Shown: in pieces, positions 1 through 9,237 of the stretch
Position numbering within the stretch: position 1 is the first letter of the stretch
Layout of the letters: each line of letters starts with the position of its first letter
NCBI GenBank assembly: GCA_023853785.1
Contig: JAJIRX010000193.1
Span: 36,761-100,760 of the forward strand
Origin: Psilocybe azurescens
Taxonomy: Eukaryota; Basidiomycota; Agaricomycetes; Agaricales; Agrocybaceae
Direction of reading: 5' to 3'
Length of the DNA: 64,000 nt
Notes under the pieces: generated by a model
What the model was told of the DNA's origin: nothing
Seen by the model: only the letters and a program-made list of their open reading frames with translations
The model's database searches: none
Made by a program: the position numbers and the translations under genes

Positions 1-174
1 TTGGATGTGCAGCTTAGAGTCCGGTCGACAGGTATCTTTGGGAGGGAAGTAGGCTTTAGTGAGGATATCATCAGGGAAGGCGTGTGGAAGAGGTTCACTG
101 AGCAAAGTCGTACTTTGCGGGTTGGCTTCCTGCCCATGCTGGATCGCGATGGGGAAAACGATGATCTACCGTGA
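1..174 (+). CDS. C-terminal end of an unidentified protein
   Basis: From the first base, frame 1 stays open for 57 codons and ends in TGA at 172-174. The rest of the gene lies outside the window. The fragment ends in an acidic tail (DRDGENDDLP). No domain is recognisable, so the call rests on the open frame reaching the window edge. It could be a chance open frame. Confidence 0.4.
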   Translation: MDVQLRVRSTGIFGREVGFSEDIIREGVWKRFTEQSRTLRVGFLPMLDRDGENDDLP

Positions 175-624
175 ATGCAGAAGTGAGGAGAGGTGTTTGT
201 TCCTTGATTTGCGGGATGTGGAAAATTAGGGGATGTCTGAGGCATTACCCCGTAAGCTTACGTCGCTTGCCTGATCTTCAGTTGCAGAGTCGAAACGACA
301 GGGTGGCACTGCCATCTCGCAGCTGGTCACAGATGCACTCTCAAAATGTACACTGGAAAGTAAGAAATTCATCACCAACGGAATACAATACTGTAGTTTT
401 TTTATATTTAACTTTGAATGTAATCTTCATGATTTGTGTTCATATTTGTAGAATAGACGTGATTAAAAAAATGCTACATACGACGCCTCTGTTGGACCCG
501 TGTTTATGGGCGGTTCGGCTAGTGGCTAACCGCATTTTGCCATTGCTCGCCTGACAAACCAATCCTTGTTCACTCTCTCCAACCTCCAAGTCCGTTGACT
601 CATAAAGTGAGTTACCACCGTCAA

Positions 625-3050
625 ATGACCACCAGTCCTGTGATTACCGAACAGGTTAGGAATAGTTGGATTGGCTACCAGCAGTGACAAATAATATAAC
701 TGTGCCTCCTGTAGGACAACGCGAAGCCATGGACGATCAATGAGGAGTACAGATTTGCCCCCAAAAGAGAGGGAGATCCCTGGCAGAGAGTACTGGACCC
801 CTTGCTGGACAAGGAGAAAATCAGATGTGATGGGTGGAAAGACGAAGTCGGTAATCTGCTTATCTTCGTGAGTAATCGTTTCATTTGTCCCGCCCAACTA
901 GTGACCCATTAACCCACCCATAGGCTGGTCTCTTCTCGGCTGTAGTGACTACTTTCATCATTGAATCCTACAAGACGCTTCAACCCGATCCAAACGATGA
1001 TATTGTAGGCCTACTCTTTCAAATTTCCAGCCAGCTCAATAGCACTGGGTTTGAAGCAGCACAAACTCCTTCGGCCCTGTCTATTTTACCCTCTCAATCC
1101 TTCATTCCGACTCACTCTGCTGTCCGCGTCAATATCTTCTGGTTCCTGAGCTTGATATTTAGCCTATCCACTGTCCTCGTCGGTATTGTAGCCTTGCAAT
1201 GGCTTCGAGAGTATCAGGCATATCCCGGTCAATCTGCACGAGAGGTGCTAGCCTTACATCACATGCGCTCTGAAGGAATGGAAAGGTGGCAAGTCTGGAA
1301 CATCCTCAGGGCACTCCCGTTACTTCTACAGACGGCCCTCGTGCTGTTCTTTGTAGGGATAATTGACTTTTGGATGCGCTCGGTAACAAGGCGGTAGCTG
1401 CTTCTGTTACTATTGTCGTCGCGCTCACACTCTTTTTCCTGTTCTCGACCACTATGCTGCCAGCCGCTCAAGTTTTCTTCCTACGTCTTCTACTCATTCT
1501 TCCCCTCCGGCTCGAAAAGCCACCATCACAATGTCCATACAAGTCCCCGCAATCCCATCTATTCTATTCTATTTCTCCCGCCTGTCGCCAAGCTCTCGCA
1601 GCTCTTCTGTCGGCTCTCTGGTATCCTTTTCGAAAATCTTTGGGAATTTATCAAAGTCAAAGGGTTGAACGGTTCTTCACGAAACCATTCACAAAGCTGA
1701 CCATCAAAAATAATCTGCCAATACGTTATCATCTTTTCGACCTTTGGTCAAAGAAAACATGGATAGACTTCGACTCGACCTGGCTATGGGTTAGGGACGC
1801 TTTTTCGCGCGGACTCCACGACAAGGACTTCAACTCCACTGCGACTGAAGTCTCTTTTGATCTCTCCCCAATAATCGCTCTTTTGACATTACTGCAATTA
1901 TATGTCACGTAGACGTTGATATCGACGTCGACAGATACCTAGACATGTACCACTGCTTTTCCGACCTGTCAAAAATCTTCACAATCTCAAATACAAAACA
2001 GCGGTCTTACCGACCTAGTAACCTCTCGGTTCTGTGGCGGCGGAACATTTATCTGAGATCTTTGACTCCTATTTCGGCGTATGCCAAAGACGATGACCTG
2101 GTCGAGCATCTGAAGCCAGAAACGAGTCGTTCGAATGATGAATTTTCACCACATGCGAACGCTATCAAGGCGTTGCACGACATGAACATGTATAGATTCC
2201 TAATACGTAACCTTTTCGATCCACAAAGTCAAATCTTCTTTCATCAGCAAGAAATTGTTGTCAGGCTACAAAACTATCTCTTTGGGAGGAAAACTATACA
2301 TCCACCGCAGATAAATCTTCCGTTGTATCTTCATTTTGGCCGGTGGATGTCGATCGACAGTCCCCAAAGAGGTGAGAACATGTTTAAAGTTTGTCTCTGC
2401 TAGGCCCTGATCAAGTTTCATAAATTGTCGCTCTCAGCGGCGGTGTCTCAGCAACAGATTCTCAACTTGGCTACTTTCTTCGATTACATATGTAGCCCAG
2501 GAATCATCATATCTCCTGGAGACGTACATGGCCATCGGGACATTTCATCAGCTCTCCGACTCGGCGGTCGAAATTTGAGCCTCGTAATCGCCCGGGGTGC
2601 AGCCGTTCAAATACAGGGCTATGCGAAGATGCACAACACTTTAATAGCGTTTCTGGATCACATCGCTGACATTTTGACTGTATCGTATCGCAAGGAGAGC
2701 CCCCGGCAAACATGCTATACGTGGCCCATTATGCTGCCATATTTCTCCAGCCGCTTGGGGTGGCCTTCAGGGATAACCCGGAACGAGGCGTCTTATTTTC
2801 TCGAATTCTTCCGTCGTATGAAAGGCTACTGTCGGCCATTCGCTTATACCTAAATCACCCTATCGACAAAGGCGACCCAGCGCTGGAAGCGCTGAGTGGC
2901 ATGTTGTCTTTTCTCGGTGAAAATGATAGCGGGATTGATTATGACATTGGATTACCTCCAATTCAAACCCCCAACAGCTCCGACGCCAAAGTCAGCCCCA
3001 CCGAAAAAGAATCAAATGAACGGATTTCCAGTTCCAGCAGTCCAGTGTGA
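625..3050 (+). pseudogene. DUF6535 membrane protein, copy A, frameshifted
   Basis: Agaricomycete DUF6535-type protein of unknown function. Exons by comparison with copy C: 625-654, 715-867, 924-2371 and 2438-3050, with GT-AG introns of about 56-66 nt. Exon 2 encodes the family signature PWTIN, RFAPK, GDPWQR, CDGWKDEVGNLLIF. Exon 3 opens with GLFSAVVT and FIIESYKTLQPDPN, then hydrophobic segments including FWFLSLIF, VGIVALQWLREYQAYPGQS and the LLLQTALVLFFVGIIDF membrane helix. The reading frame breaks at about 1371 (DFL|DALG, one base short compared with copy C), about 1875 and about 2710, so the gene is treated as dead. Copies B and C lie at 16.1 and 18.8 kb. The family assignment is from recognised conserved segments; function is unknown. 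Confidence 0.8.
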
Positions 3051-3691
3051 TGAAGCAGAGAGTACACCATCGGCCCTGCTACTACCGGACAGTCTCGCTG
3101 CCGTCTTCGCGATCATATTCATATCCCCTGTATCCATACCCGCCCTTGTCCTCATCTATACTATAGACATCTCAGAGGTCTTCATCCTCATCTACCGGTT
3201 AATCACGTCACCTTCCTCCTCATCTTCGCCTTCGTTTCAGGGTTGTGGCTTAAAGAACATCCAATTGGCAACCATGTCACGAAGATCTGTGAATTCGGTG
3301 GCAGACCATTGTACGTACCGGCATTTGGGGAAAGGAACTCGACAACCTAGCACACTATCTTTTCTAGCTTGATTATGTTGCCAGCTTCTTGAAACTTGCC
3401 CTACTACGGAGTCAGTGACTGGCGCAAGCAGCCTTGTTTAGTGCGCCTCATAAATTATTGTGCTCAAACTGTCTCTGAGACTGGGCTTCAAGTTTCTGTA
3501 GCCTAGCCGTGGCTTAAAGGGTGCGATTATAGAGAAGTGATCCCATTGTACCAAAGGTCGTGCTTATACAGATGTAGACTATGTATACCAGAGTCCTCTT
3601 AATAACTTGCAATCGCCAAAATTACTCTCCGAACCAAGAAGTCTTCGGAATCGCTCGTAACGGCGCAATGGGTCTTCGTAGATAACTTTCT
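3051..3691. other. Intergenic, no gene seen
   Basis: About 640 bases between the DUF6535 copy A stop and the hydrophobin block. The frame overlapping the DUF6535 end stays open to 3372 but looks like a shadow. No RNA gene or repeat was recognised. Confidence 0.5.
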
Positions 3692-3695
3692 TCTC

Positions 3696-4233
3696 CTACA
3701 AGTTGATGTTGACGGGGGTGCATCCAAGAGCGACCACTCCATCTAATGAAATCGACGTCAGTACAGCCGTTTTCAATGCTCTCAAGATAAAATACTGACT
3801 GAATGTGTTGTTGGTGCAGCAGACGGGTTGGGCGGTGCTGTTCGTAAAAGAGAAGTAATTAGGTCTAGCTCAACACCATCGATAAGGTATCACATACCAA
3901 GAGTTGCCTCCAACTCCGATGGCGGAGATAGGGGTGCAGGTAAGGCCAACAAGTGCACTGACGTCCTCGACGACGATGCCCAAAAAGTCCCAAGAGGGCG
4001 GATGCAGCGGCGCTGTTAGCTGCCTGCGCACTATTGCCTATAGAAAAAAATCGTGTCAACGCTCTTTTCGATTTACCAATACGTTGAAGAGGCTTACAGC
4101 ACTGGAGATCACCGGTGTTGCATTGGCTAGCGGGGATGGTGGAACCACCACCACCTCCGTTACGGCGAACGGGGGTGACTGTGGCAGCAGCAAGGGTAGC
4201 AAAAGCAAGAGCAGAGAGGACTTTGAATTGCAT
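3696..4233 (-). pseudogene. Class I hydrophobin copy 1, frameshifted
   Basis: Small secreted amphipathic protein of the fungal surface-coat family. Exons on the minus strand: 4098-4233, 3898-4037, 3800-3837 and 3696-3742. A signal peptide (MQFKVLSALAFATLAAA) is followed by a Gly-rich stretch and the first cysteines, SQCNTGDLQCC. Later exons supply the CTPISAIGVGG, PVCCTNN and GCTPVNINL parts of the eight-cysteine pattern. Exon 2 reads GLFGHRR where copy 2 reads GLLGIVV: a T5 run here is T4 in copy 2, and the extra base (A5 on the plus strand near 3972-3976) shifts the frame before cysteine 4. The exon sum is 361 nt, not divisible by three. It is either a recent pseudogene or a homopolymer error. 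Confidence 0.85.
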
Positions 4234-4300
4234 ATTGGAGGAGTGCTTTGGATTTACTGAACGAGGTTCGAGTGAAGAAATGTGGTTGGAACTCGATGCC

Positions 4301-4307
4301 TTTTATA
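4301..4307 (-). promoter_or_regulatory. TATA box of hydrophobin copy 1
   Basis: TATAAAA on the minus strand, 68 bases upstream of the ATG. The same box and leader are found before copies 2 and 3, which supports its being the core promoter. Confidence 0.7.
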
Positions 4308-4311
4308 CCTC

Positions 4312-5310
4312 AAAACGCCTCGGAAATTTTATCGCCTAAAGTCTGTGTTGGCCCAGGTTCGCCTCAATGCAAAACAATTGTGATGTGTCGAAGTGGAGCG
4401 TTGGCTCATAGGCGTTGGAGCTTTTGAGGTACGGACGGGGTCATAGAATTACTGTGATGAGAATCAGTGTGCGACTGGGACCTGAAACAGAGAGCTGTAG
4501 TCAGAGGATGTCTGCGCCCTCATTACCGATGGGTAATCGATAAATATTGCACGAGTACATTTTTGAAAGTGTTTCGTCGGCTGTCTGGTAGAAGGAGGGA
4601 CTTGAGAACGTCTCTGCAGTAAATGCCACTTGAACTGCTGGTCTCGTCTCCCAATACCTTCAGGGCTCTGTCTTACTGAGCACTATAGTTCATACAGACA
4701 GGTATGACAAAATATATGACGACTTAATGAACCCATGTAGAATGATGATGGCATTGAAGCCAATTGCAAAGTCAGTCGGAGAGACAGCGGGCGTTAGAAG
4801 AGGGCCTGAACCTGTAGCTGACCAAAGGGACATCAGAAATTTGGATCATTACGAAGACATATTGTGAGAAAACCTCGACGTCATGGCCTTGGCGGCCATG
4901 CTGTATTGGGCAAGAAGGCTGTCTCCCGTGGTGGTACGAAGAACTTTTGGGGTGAGCAAAAACATGCCATTTTTATCAGTGTTTCATCACTGTCAAGAAA
5001 AGACGTCGGAGGACCAAGCAAGCACCATAGGCGCTTATTCCGGTGTTCTGGACCGACATGACACACGTACAGTCTCATTCACAGTGGTCATTTAGACAAA
5101 TGAAGAATACTGAAGGATTCAAAATACGTGGTGTGTGTTGTTAACCAAGGCCCAATGACGGCTTGCAAATCCCTATTTTTTGTGGACAATAGTCGAATAC
5201 GCATTCAGCTCGTAGAAACGGCTAATGGAATAAAAACCGAGACAACTGGACTAGGAGATGAATGAAAACATTGCCATTTGGAATTATAAACTGTTGAAGA
5301 AAGCCCACTC
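4312..5310. other. Intergenic, no gene seen
   Basis: About 1 kb with only short shadow frames on both strands. No domain, tRNA or repeat was recognised. Confidence 0.5.
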
Positions 5311-6485
5311 CTAGTCATGAAACTCGTATTTCAGATAGTTGGAAACAAACAGGTCAGCAATGTGCTTATCCACATTACATTGCATGAATTTTAGATCCCT
5401 CAAGCGAATCGCCATATGAATCCAGTGGCTTGCTCTTGCTCTTTCTTTCATTACATCCGTGAAGCCAATAAGCTTCGATTTCCCAGTTTTAGGATTGTAG
5501 TCCCATCGAATGTGTGGATCGCCAGTAGTGTTGCCGCGGTCAGGTTCAGTCCGGTTCTCAGCATGATTTTGCTGAACGCCGAACTGGACCTTGCGTTCGG
5601 TTCAGTGATTTTTCTGAACTCTGAACCGGACTCCCCGTTCAGGTTCAGTTCAGGTTCGGACGCGTTCGAACCGTTTCAAATTGTGGTGGCCAAAAATTAC
5701 TTACAAATTGCAATATACATAAGATTCCACTCTTTTCCACCGAAAAATCAATATTTCGAAGGCTCCAGTGTACTCTCAGAGCTTTGCCTACCAAATCACG
5801 GATATTTCGGACAAGTCGCTTGATCAGGCGACGTGGGGATACTTTCGGCAAAGACTTCAAGTTTATGGGGATCTCGAATGACCTGCCGCGGTGCCGTTTC
5901 CCCATCAAAGAAAGCATTTTGGCTACTCTCCTCTTGTCCAAGGTAGATAATTTGCACAAAAATATAGAAAATTTACCCACTTACTGCCTTCGGTTCGGTT
6001 CAGGTTCGAACCTAGTGTCCGAAGCCTGAACCTCGAACCGGACTTCACGTTCAGTTCTGGAATTTTTCGAACTTTGAACCGGACCAGCGTCCGGTTCGGC
6101 ATCGGTTCAGGTTCGAACCTCGGTTCAGAACCGGACTACGGCAACACTAATCGCCAGTGTACGGGATACTGGCATGCTTCTGTAATATTCTGATATTCGT
6201 TCCTCTGAGCGATGAAGCGTCGATAAGTCATGATAGCTTTCGTCGGAGCCTTCAGTAGTGATCGCACTAGGAGACATGGGCCCTGTAAGCACGATAGTGT
6301 CGTCCATGTAGCGATATTCGTCCTGTGGATGATACATTGTACTCCATACAGAGCGGGGATGGTGTTTTTGATTTCTAAGATATCTTCCTATGTCCATAAA
6401 GGAGCTGCCCTCGCCATTGTCATCTTCGTCGAAGACATACAAGTCCCATTTTCGCAGGCGGTATCATCCTCCTTGTCCTCGTCAA
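5311..6485 (-). pseudogene. Unidentified gene split by a MITE
   Basis: On the minus strand a protein-like stretch runs from about 6485 (YRLRKWDLYVFDEDD) through GRYLRNQKHHPRSVW and ERISEYYRSMPVSRTLA to the edge of the transposon at 6150. Beyond the element, from 5517 to the stop at 5311, another frame is open for roughly 68 codons and reads like protein (RWDYNPKTGKSKLIGFTDV, MKERARASHWIH, YLKYEFHD). The two halves are one base out of phase after removing the element and one target copy. This suggests either an additional indel or decay after insertion. The family is not recognised; charged, Trp/Tyr-rich composition argues for a real gene. An upstream acidic segment (LDSDEFDEDKEDD) may be another exon in a different frame. 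Confidence 0.45.
5526..6149. mobile_element. hAT-like MITE (non-autonomous DNA transposon)
   Basis: A 624-bp element bounded by inverted termini: TAGTGTTGCCG at 5526 and its complement CGGCAACACTA ending at 6149. It is flanked by a perfect 8-bp direct repeat ATCGCCAG at 5518-5525 and 6150-6157. An 8-bp duplication with TAG-starting short inverted termini is the hallmark of the hAT superfamily. Inside there is no transposase; both ends are packed with GGTTCAG/GTTCGAACC/CCGGAC subterminal motifs in both orientations. It must be mobilised by a transposase encoded elsewhere. It sits within coding-like sequence of an unidentified minus-strand gene. Confidence 0.85.
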
Positions 6486-6651
6486 ATTCATCTGAGTCTA
6501 GGTTTTCCTCAGTGAGTGGTATAGATTTGGTTGTACAATTTATGGTCCCTCGAGATTGATAAGGTGGAAGAAAAATGAGATAGATCGTCGTACGGGTGTT
6601 GCTAAGAGAGGAGATGATATGGTATTGATGAAACAACAGGCAAGTGCACAA

Positions 6652-7480
6652 TTTCTAACAACAAACGCGAACAACGTCACTGGTCAGATAGCGCGATGTT
6701 CCCAGTAACGCGCACGACGGCTTCCTGCTTCCCTGGAATGCCGACGGCAACATCAGCAGTCTAACCACCTTGCACATAAGACCTTGACTGAGCCTCCCAT
6801 ATTTTCTCGATCTGTTCGTCGATATTGTTGCTCAGACCTCATATTTTACGACGAATTTCTTCACTGTCGACAAGACAATTACTCTTAGTTATGGTCTGAG
6901 CTCTACTCGAGTATTCAATTCACCATGGCCGGCCAATAGTCCCACGAATATCACCAACACCTACCCAGTTGAATTTTCGATCGTGCTTGCCGTGAAGTCC
7001 AGCCACAGCGTGTAATTACTTGCCCTAGTACATAAGTGCTATGCAGTTGATTGCATCTGTTTATTTTTTAATGCATGTACCTTCCTTTCTCTTCTCCTTG
7101 CCTCAATTCCTCATGGGGCATTCGTCATTTCCCGCGACTCGTGGACCTTCGTGGTTAGTAATTAGGATTTTTATTTATCATTTTTTGTCAACCAACCGTT
7201 TTTCCTCTTCGATTGCTTCTGTTATCTCTCTGTCTCTTTTTTAAAGTGTTGATAGCTTTTTGACTCATTACTTGAAGCGTTCGGAATCTCTTTTAATTTA
7301 CACGCGTACTCCACTAGAAGGCTTCCTACTTCCTTTTCAACCCTCACAAATATTACTTCGACGAGAACACACAAGCAACGACCAATACATAACAGCCCAT
7401 TTGGGAGCCCATTGACTCAGAAAACCAACCACCACCATCTCGTCGTCCTCGTATCACTAGATATCAAACGCAACTGCAAT
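6652..7480. other. Intergenic, pyrimidine-rich, no gene seen
   Basis: No convincing coding sequence. The part from about 7060 onward is CT-rich on the plus strand, as often seen in fungal promoters and 5' leaders, and precedes a weak coding stretch. Confidence 0.4.
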
Positions 7481-8413
7481 GACGATAACGTTCCCGTTTA
7501 CTGAGCCTTCAAGTATTGAGGCCAGTACCACACTTATTGGTAGCTGCGGCGGCTGTAAGGGATAATCGAGCAGAGGTCTGCAGCTCAATGGTAGTGGCTG
7601 CAGTGCGAGTGGCAGCCTGAGTGCCCCAAGAGGTGAAAATATTGGAGACTCGAGGCTTACCGTTGGTGCAGGAAGCAGCGAGGACATGACGGAGGGCTCA
7701 GGCAGTGGTGGGGGTTAGCAGAAGACACGATGAATGCGGGGATTGTTGATGCATATAAGCGGGAGAGAGGATCACTAGCGTGCTTTCGCAGAAATTGAAA
7801 CAGGCGAGTTTTAATATCTGTTATCTTTCTGCTCCCTAGCGTTCATGTTTTGGATGTTTCTAATGTGTTTCTCGTTGTTAATGTTCTCCCACCTTCGAGC
7901 TCGGCGTCAATGTTTGGCGATCCAGGGATGGAAATGTCGTATATGTCAAGGTTTACGGATGATGGGAGGCATGGACACATTGAGAATGTTGCGTCTGGAA
8001 GCACACGAACATCTGCAGATGCGCGAGCACTGTGCGCTAACTTCAGTTCGCGCTCAGAGACCATGGGGTGCCAATTCCACGGTCGTCCTCGATGATTTCC
8101 TACTTTGGTATACATGCATTTGTGCCCTTTAAAGGGGGCCGTGGATGATGAGGATGCCAACTTTGGGGACGAGGCCCCTGCGTCGACTCTATCTTTCACT
8201 TCAGGTGACTCATTAGGATCACATTCGCCGTCATCGAACGTTGGTGCGGATCCCGCCAGCTGCGTGAGTGTGGAGACGGATGTGACAAGTTTACATTCAT
8301 CTGGGTCGTTTAAAATGATAGGTACGGGCTCGGATTTCCTTGCACACGCGAATCTTCATGGTTACGGTCCTGGTGCAAAACTCGGTGGGCGTGGGTGGAA
8401 CTGTGGTGACTGA
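7481..8413 (+). other. Weakly coding Ser/Gly-rich stretch, possible dead gene
   Basis: The frame from ATG at 7478-7480 reads MTITFPFTEPSSIEAS, meets TAA after about 30 codons, and then continues Ser/Gly-rich to 7717. A second open stretch at 7850-8095 (PPSSSASMFGDPGMEMSY) and a third at 8105-8413 (SFTSGDSLGSHSPSSNVGAD) follow in other frames. The biased composition resembles a low-complexity regulator or surface protein, but no domain is visible and frames do not join cleanly. A chance open frame is possible. Confidence 0.25.
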
Positions 8414-9106
8414 GATTAGGATGGGCGCATATGGTGCTCCCCACAGACGGTAGACATATCCCTCTGTTCCATCGCCTTCGCTGAGTTCCAGCTTTGGGAG
8501 CTCTTTTGTTTTTGCTTACGGGTTGCCGCTGACGGAGGTATTTATGGGAGCGTAGAACCAGTTGGCGGAGGGTGAGGCTCAGATTTTGAGCGGAGACGGG
8601 CAGCCTGCGAAGTGTTGACAACGGGACAGCTCTTGTAGGGGAAGCGACGGAGGCTAGAACTTCTCGAAAGAGCCGATCATCGGGCTTAAATGTATAGCAG
8701 TGAGCTTGACCTTTGTTGTTTAAGACCGTTGATAAAAGACATGATGTATAGATGTATTCTCATAATCATTGCTCTATAGCCTACTAATTTACGGTTCTTC
8801 GTACTTGTAATCCGAATCAGACTTATTATAATACACACGCTATTCTGTTGCGGTTTAGAACGTACTGTAGATCATATTGTATGCTCTACAGAGGTTCAAT
8901 GTAACTATGGATGGCGAAGGAGCATCCTGCAACGAGGCCCGGAGTAAAGGATATAAATAGCGACGGACTCATTAATCGCGATCACGAGTTACCTACGCGT
9001 ACCCATATAAGGCTAATTAATGACACGTGTTACCGACGAAACAGGACCCCAAGAAGAGGGCGGGATTGATGGATTGATGTGATTGGTGGGGACCTTCCGC
9101 CCTGTG

Positions 9107-9191
9107 CCATTGTTCTAACCCCCGCCATTGTTCTTGTGACGGCACACGGCGGAAGCGATTACGGAGTCACACTGACACCGCGCCCTATATA
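9107..9191 (+). promoter_or_regulatory. Candidate core promoter of the Hsp20-like gene
   Basis: A TATATAAA box lies at 9184-9191, about 50 bases before the ATG at 9238. Upstream is a direct repeat GCCATTGTTCT at 9106-9116 and 9124-9134; its complement AGAACAATGG contains the AACAATGG-type core bound by HMG-box factors. The TATA assignment is strong. The factor assignment is inference. The rest of 8414-9106 shows no gene. Confidence 0.55.
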
Positions 9192-9237
9192 AACCGACTT
9201 TCCCATCTTTTCTCTCTTTTTCCCTGTTTCCCTCCTC

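Larger units (their letters stand above)
3692..4311 (-). repeat. Arm 1 of inverted hydrophobin duplication
   Basis: This block matches 13730-14352 in reverse orientation, including exons, the four-exon intron pattern, much of the intron sequence and the TATA-containing leader. Similarity stops just beyond the stop codon on one side and just beyond the TATA box on the other. The duplicated unit is therefore about one complete small gene with its core promoter. Confidence 0.8.
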
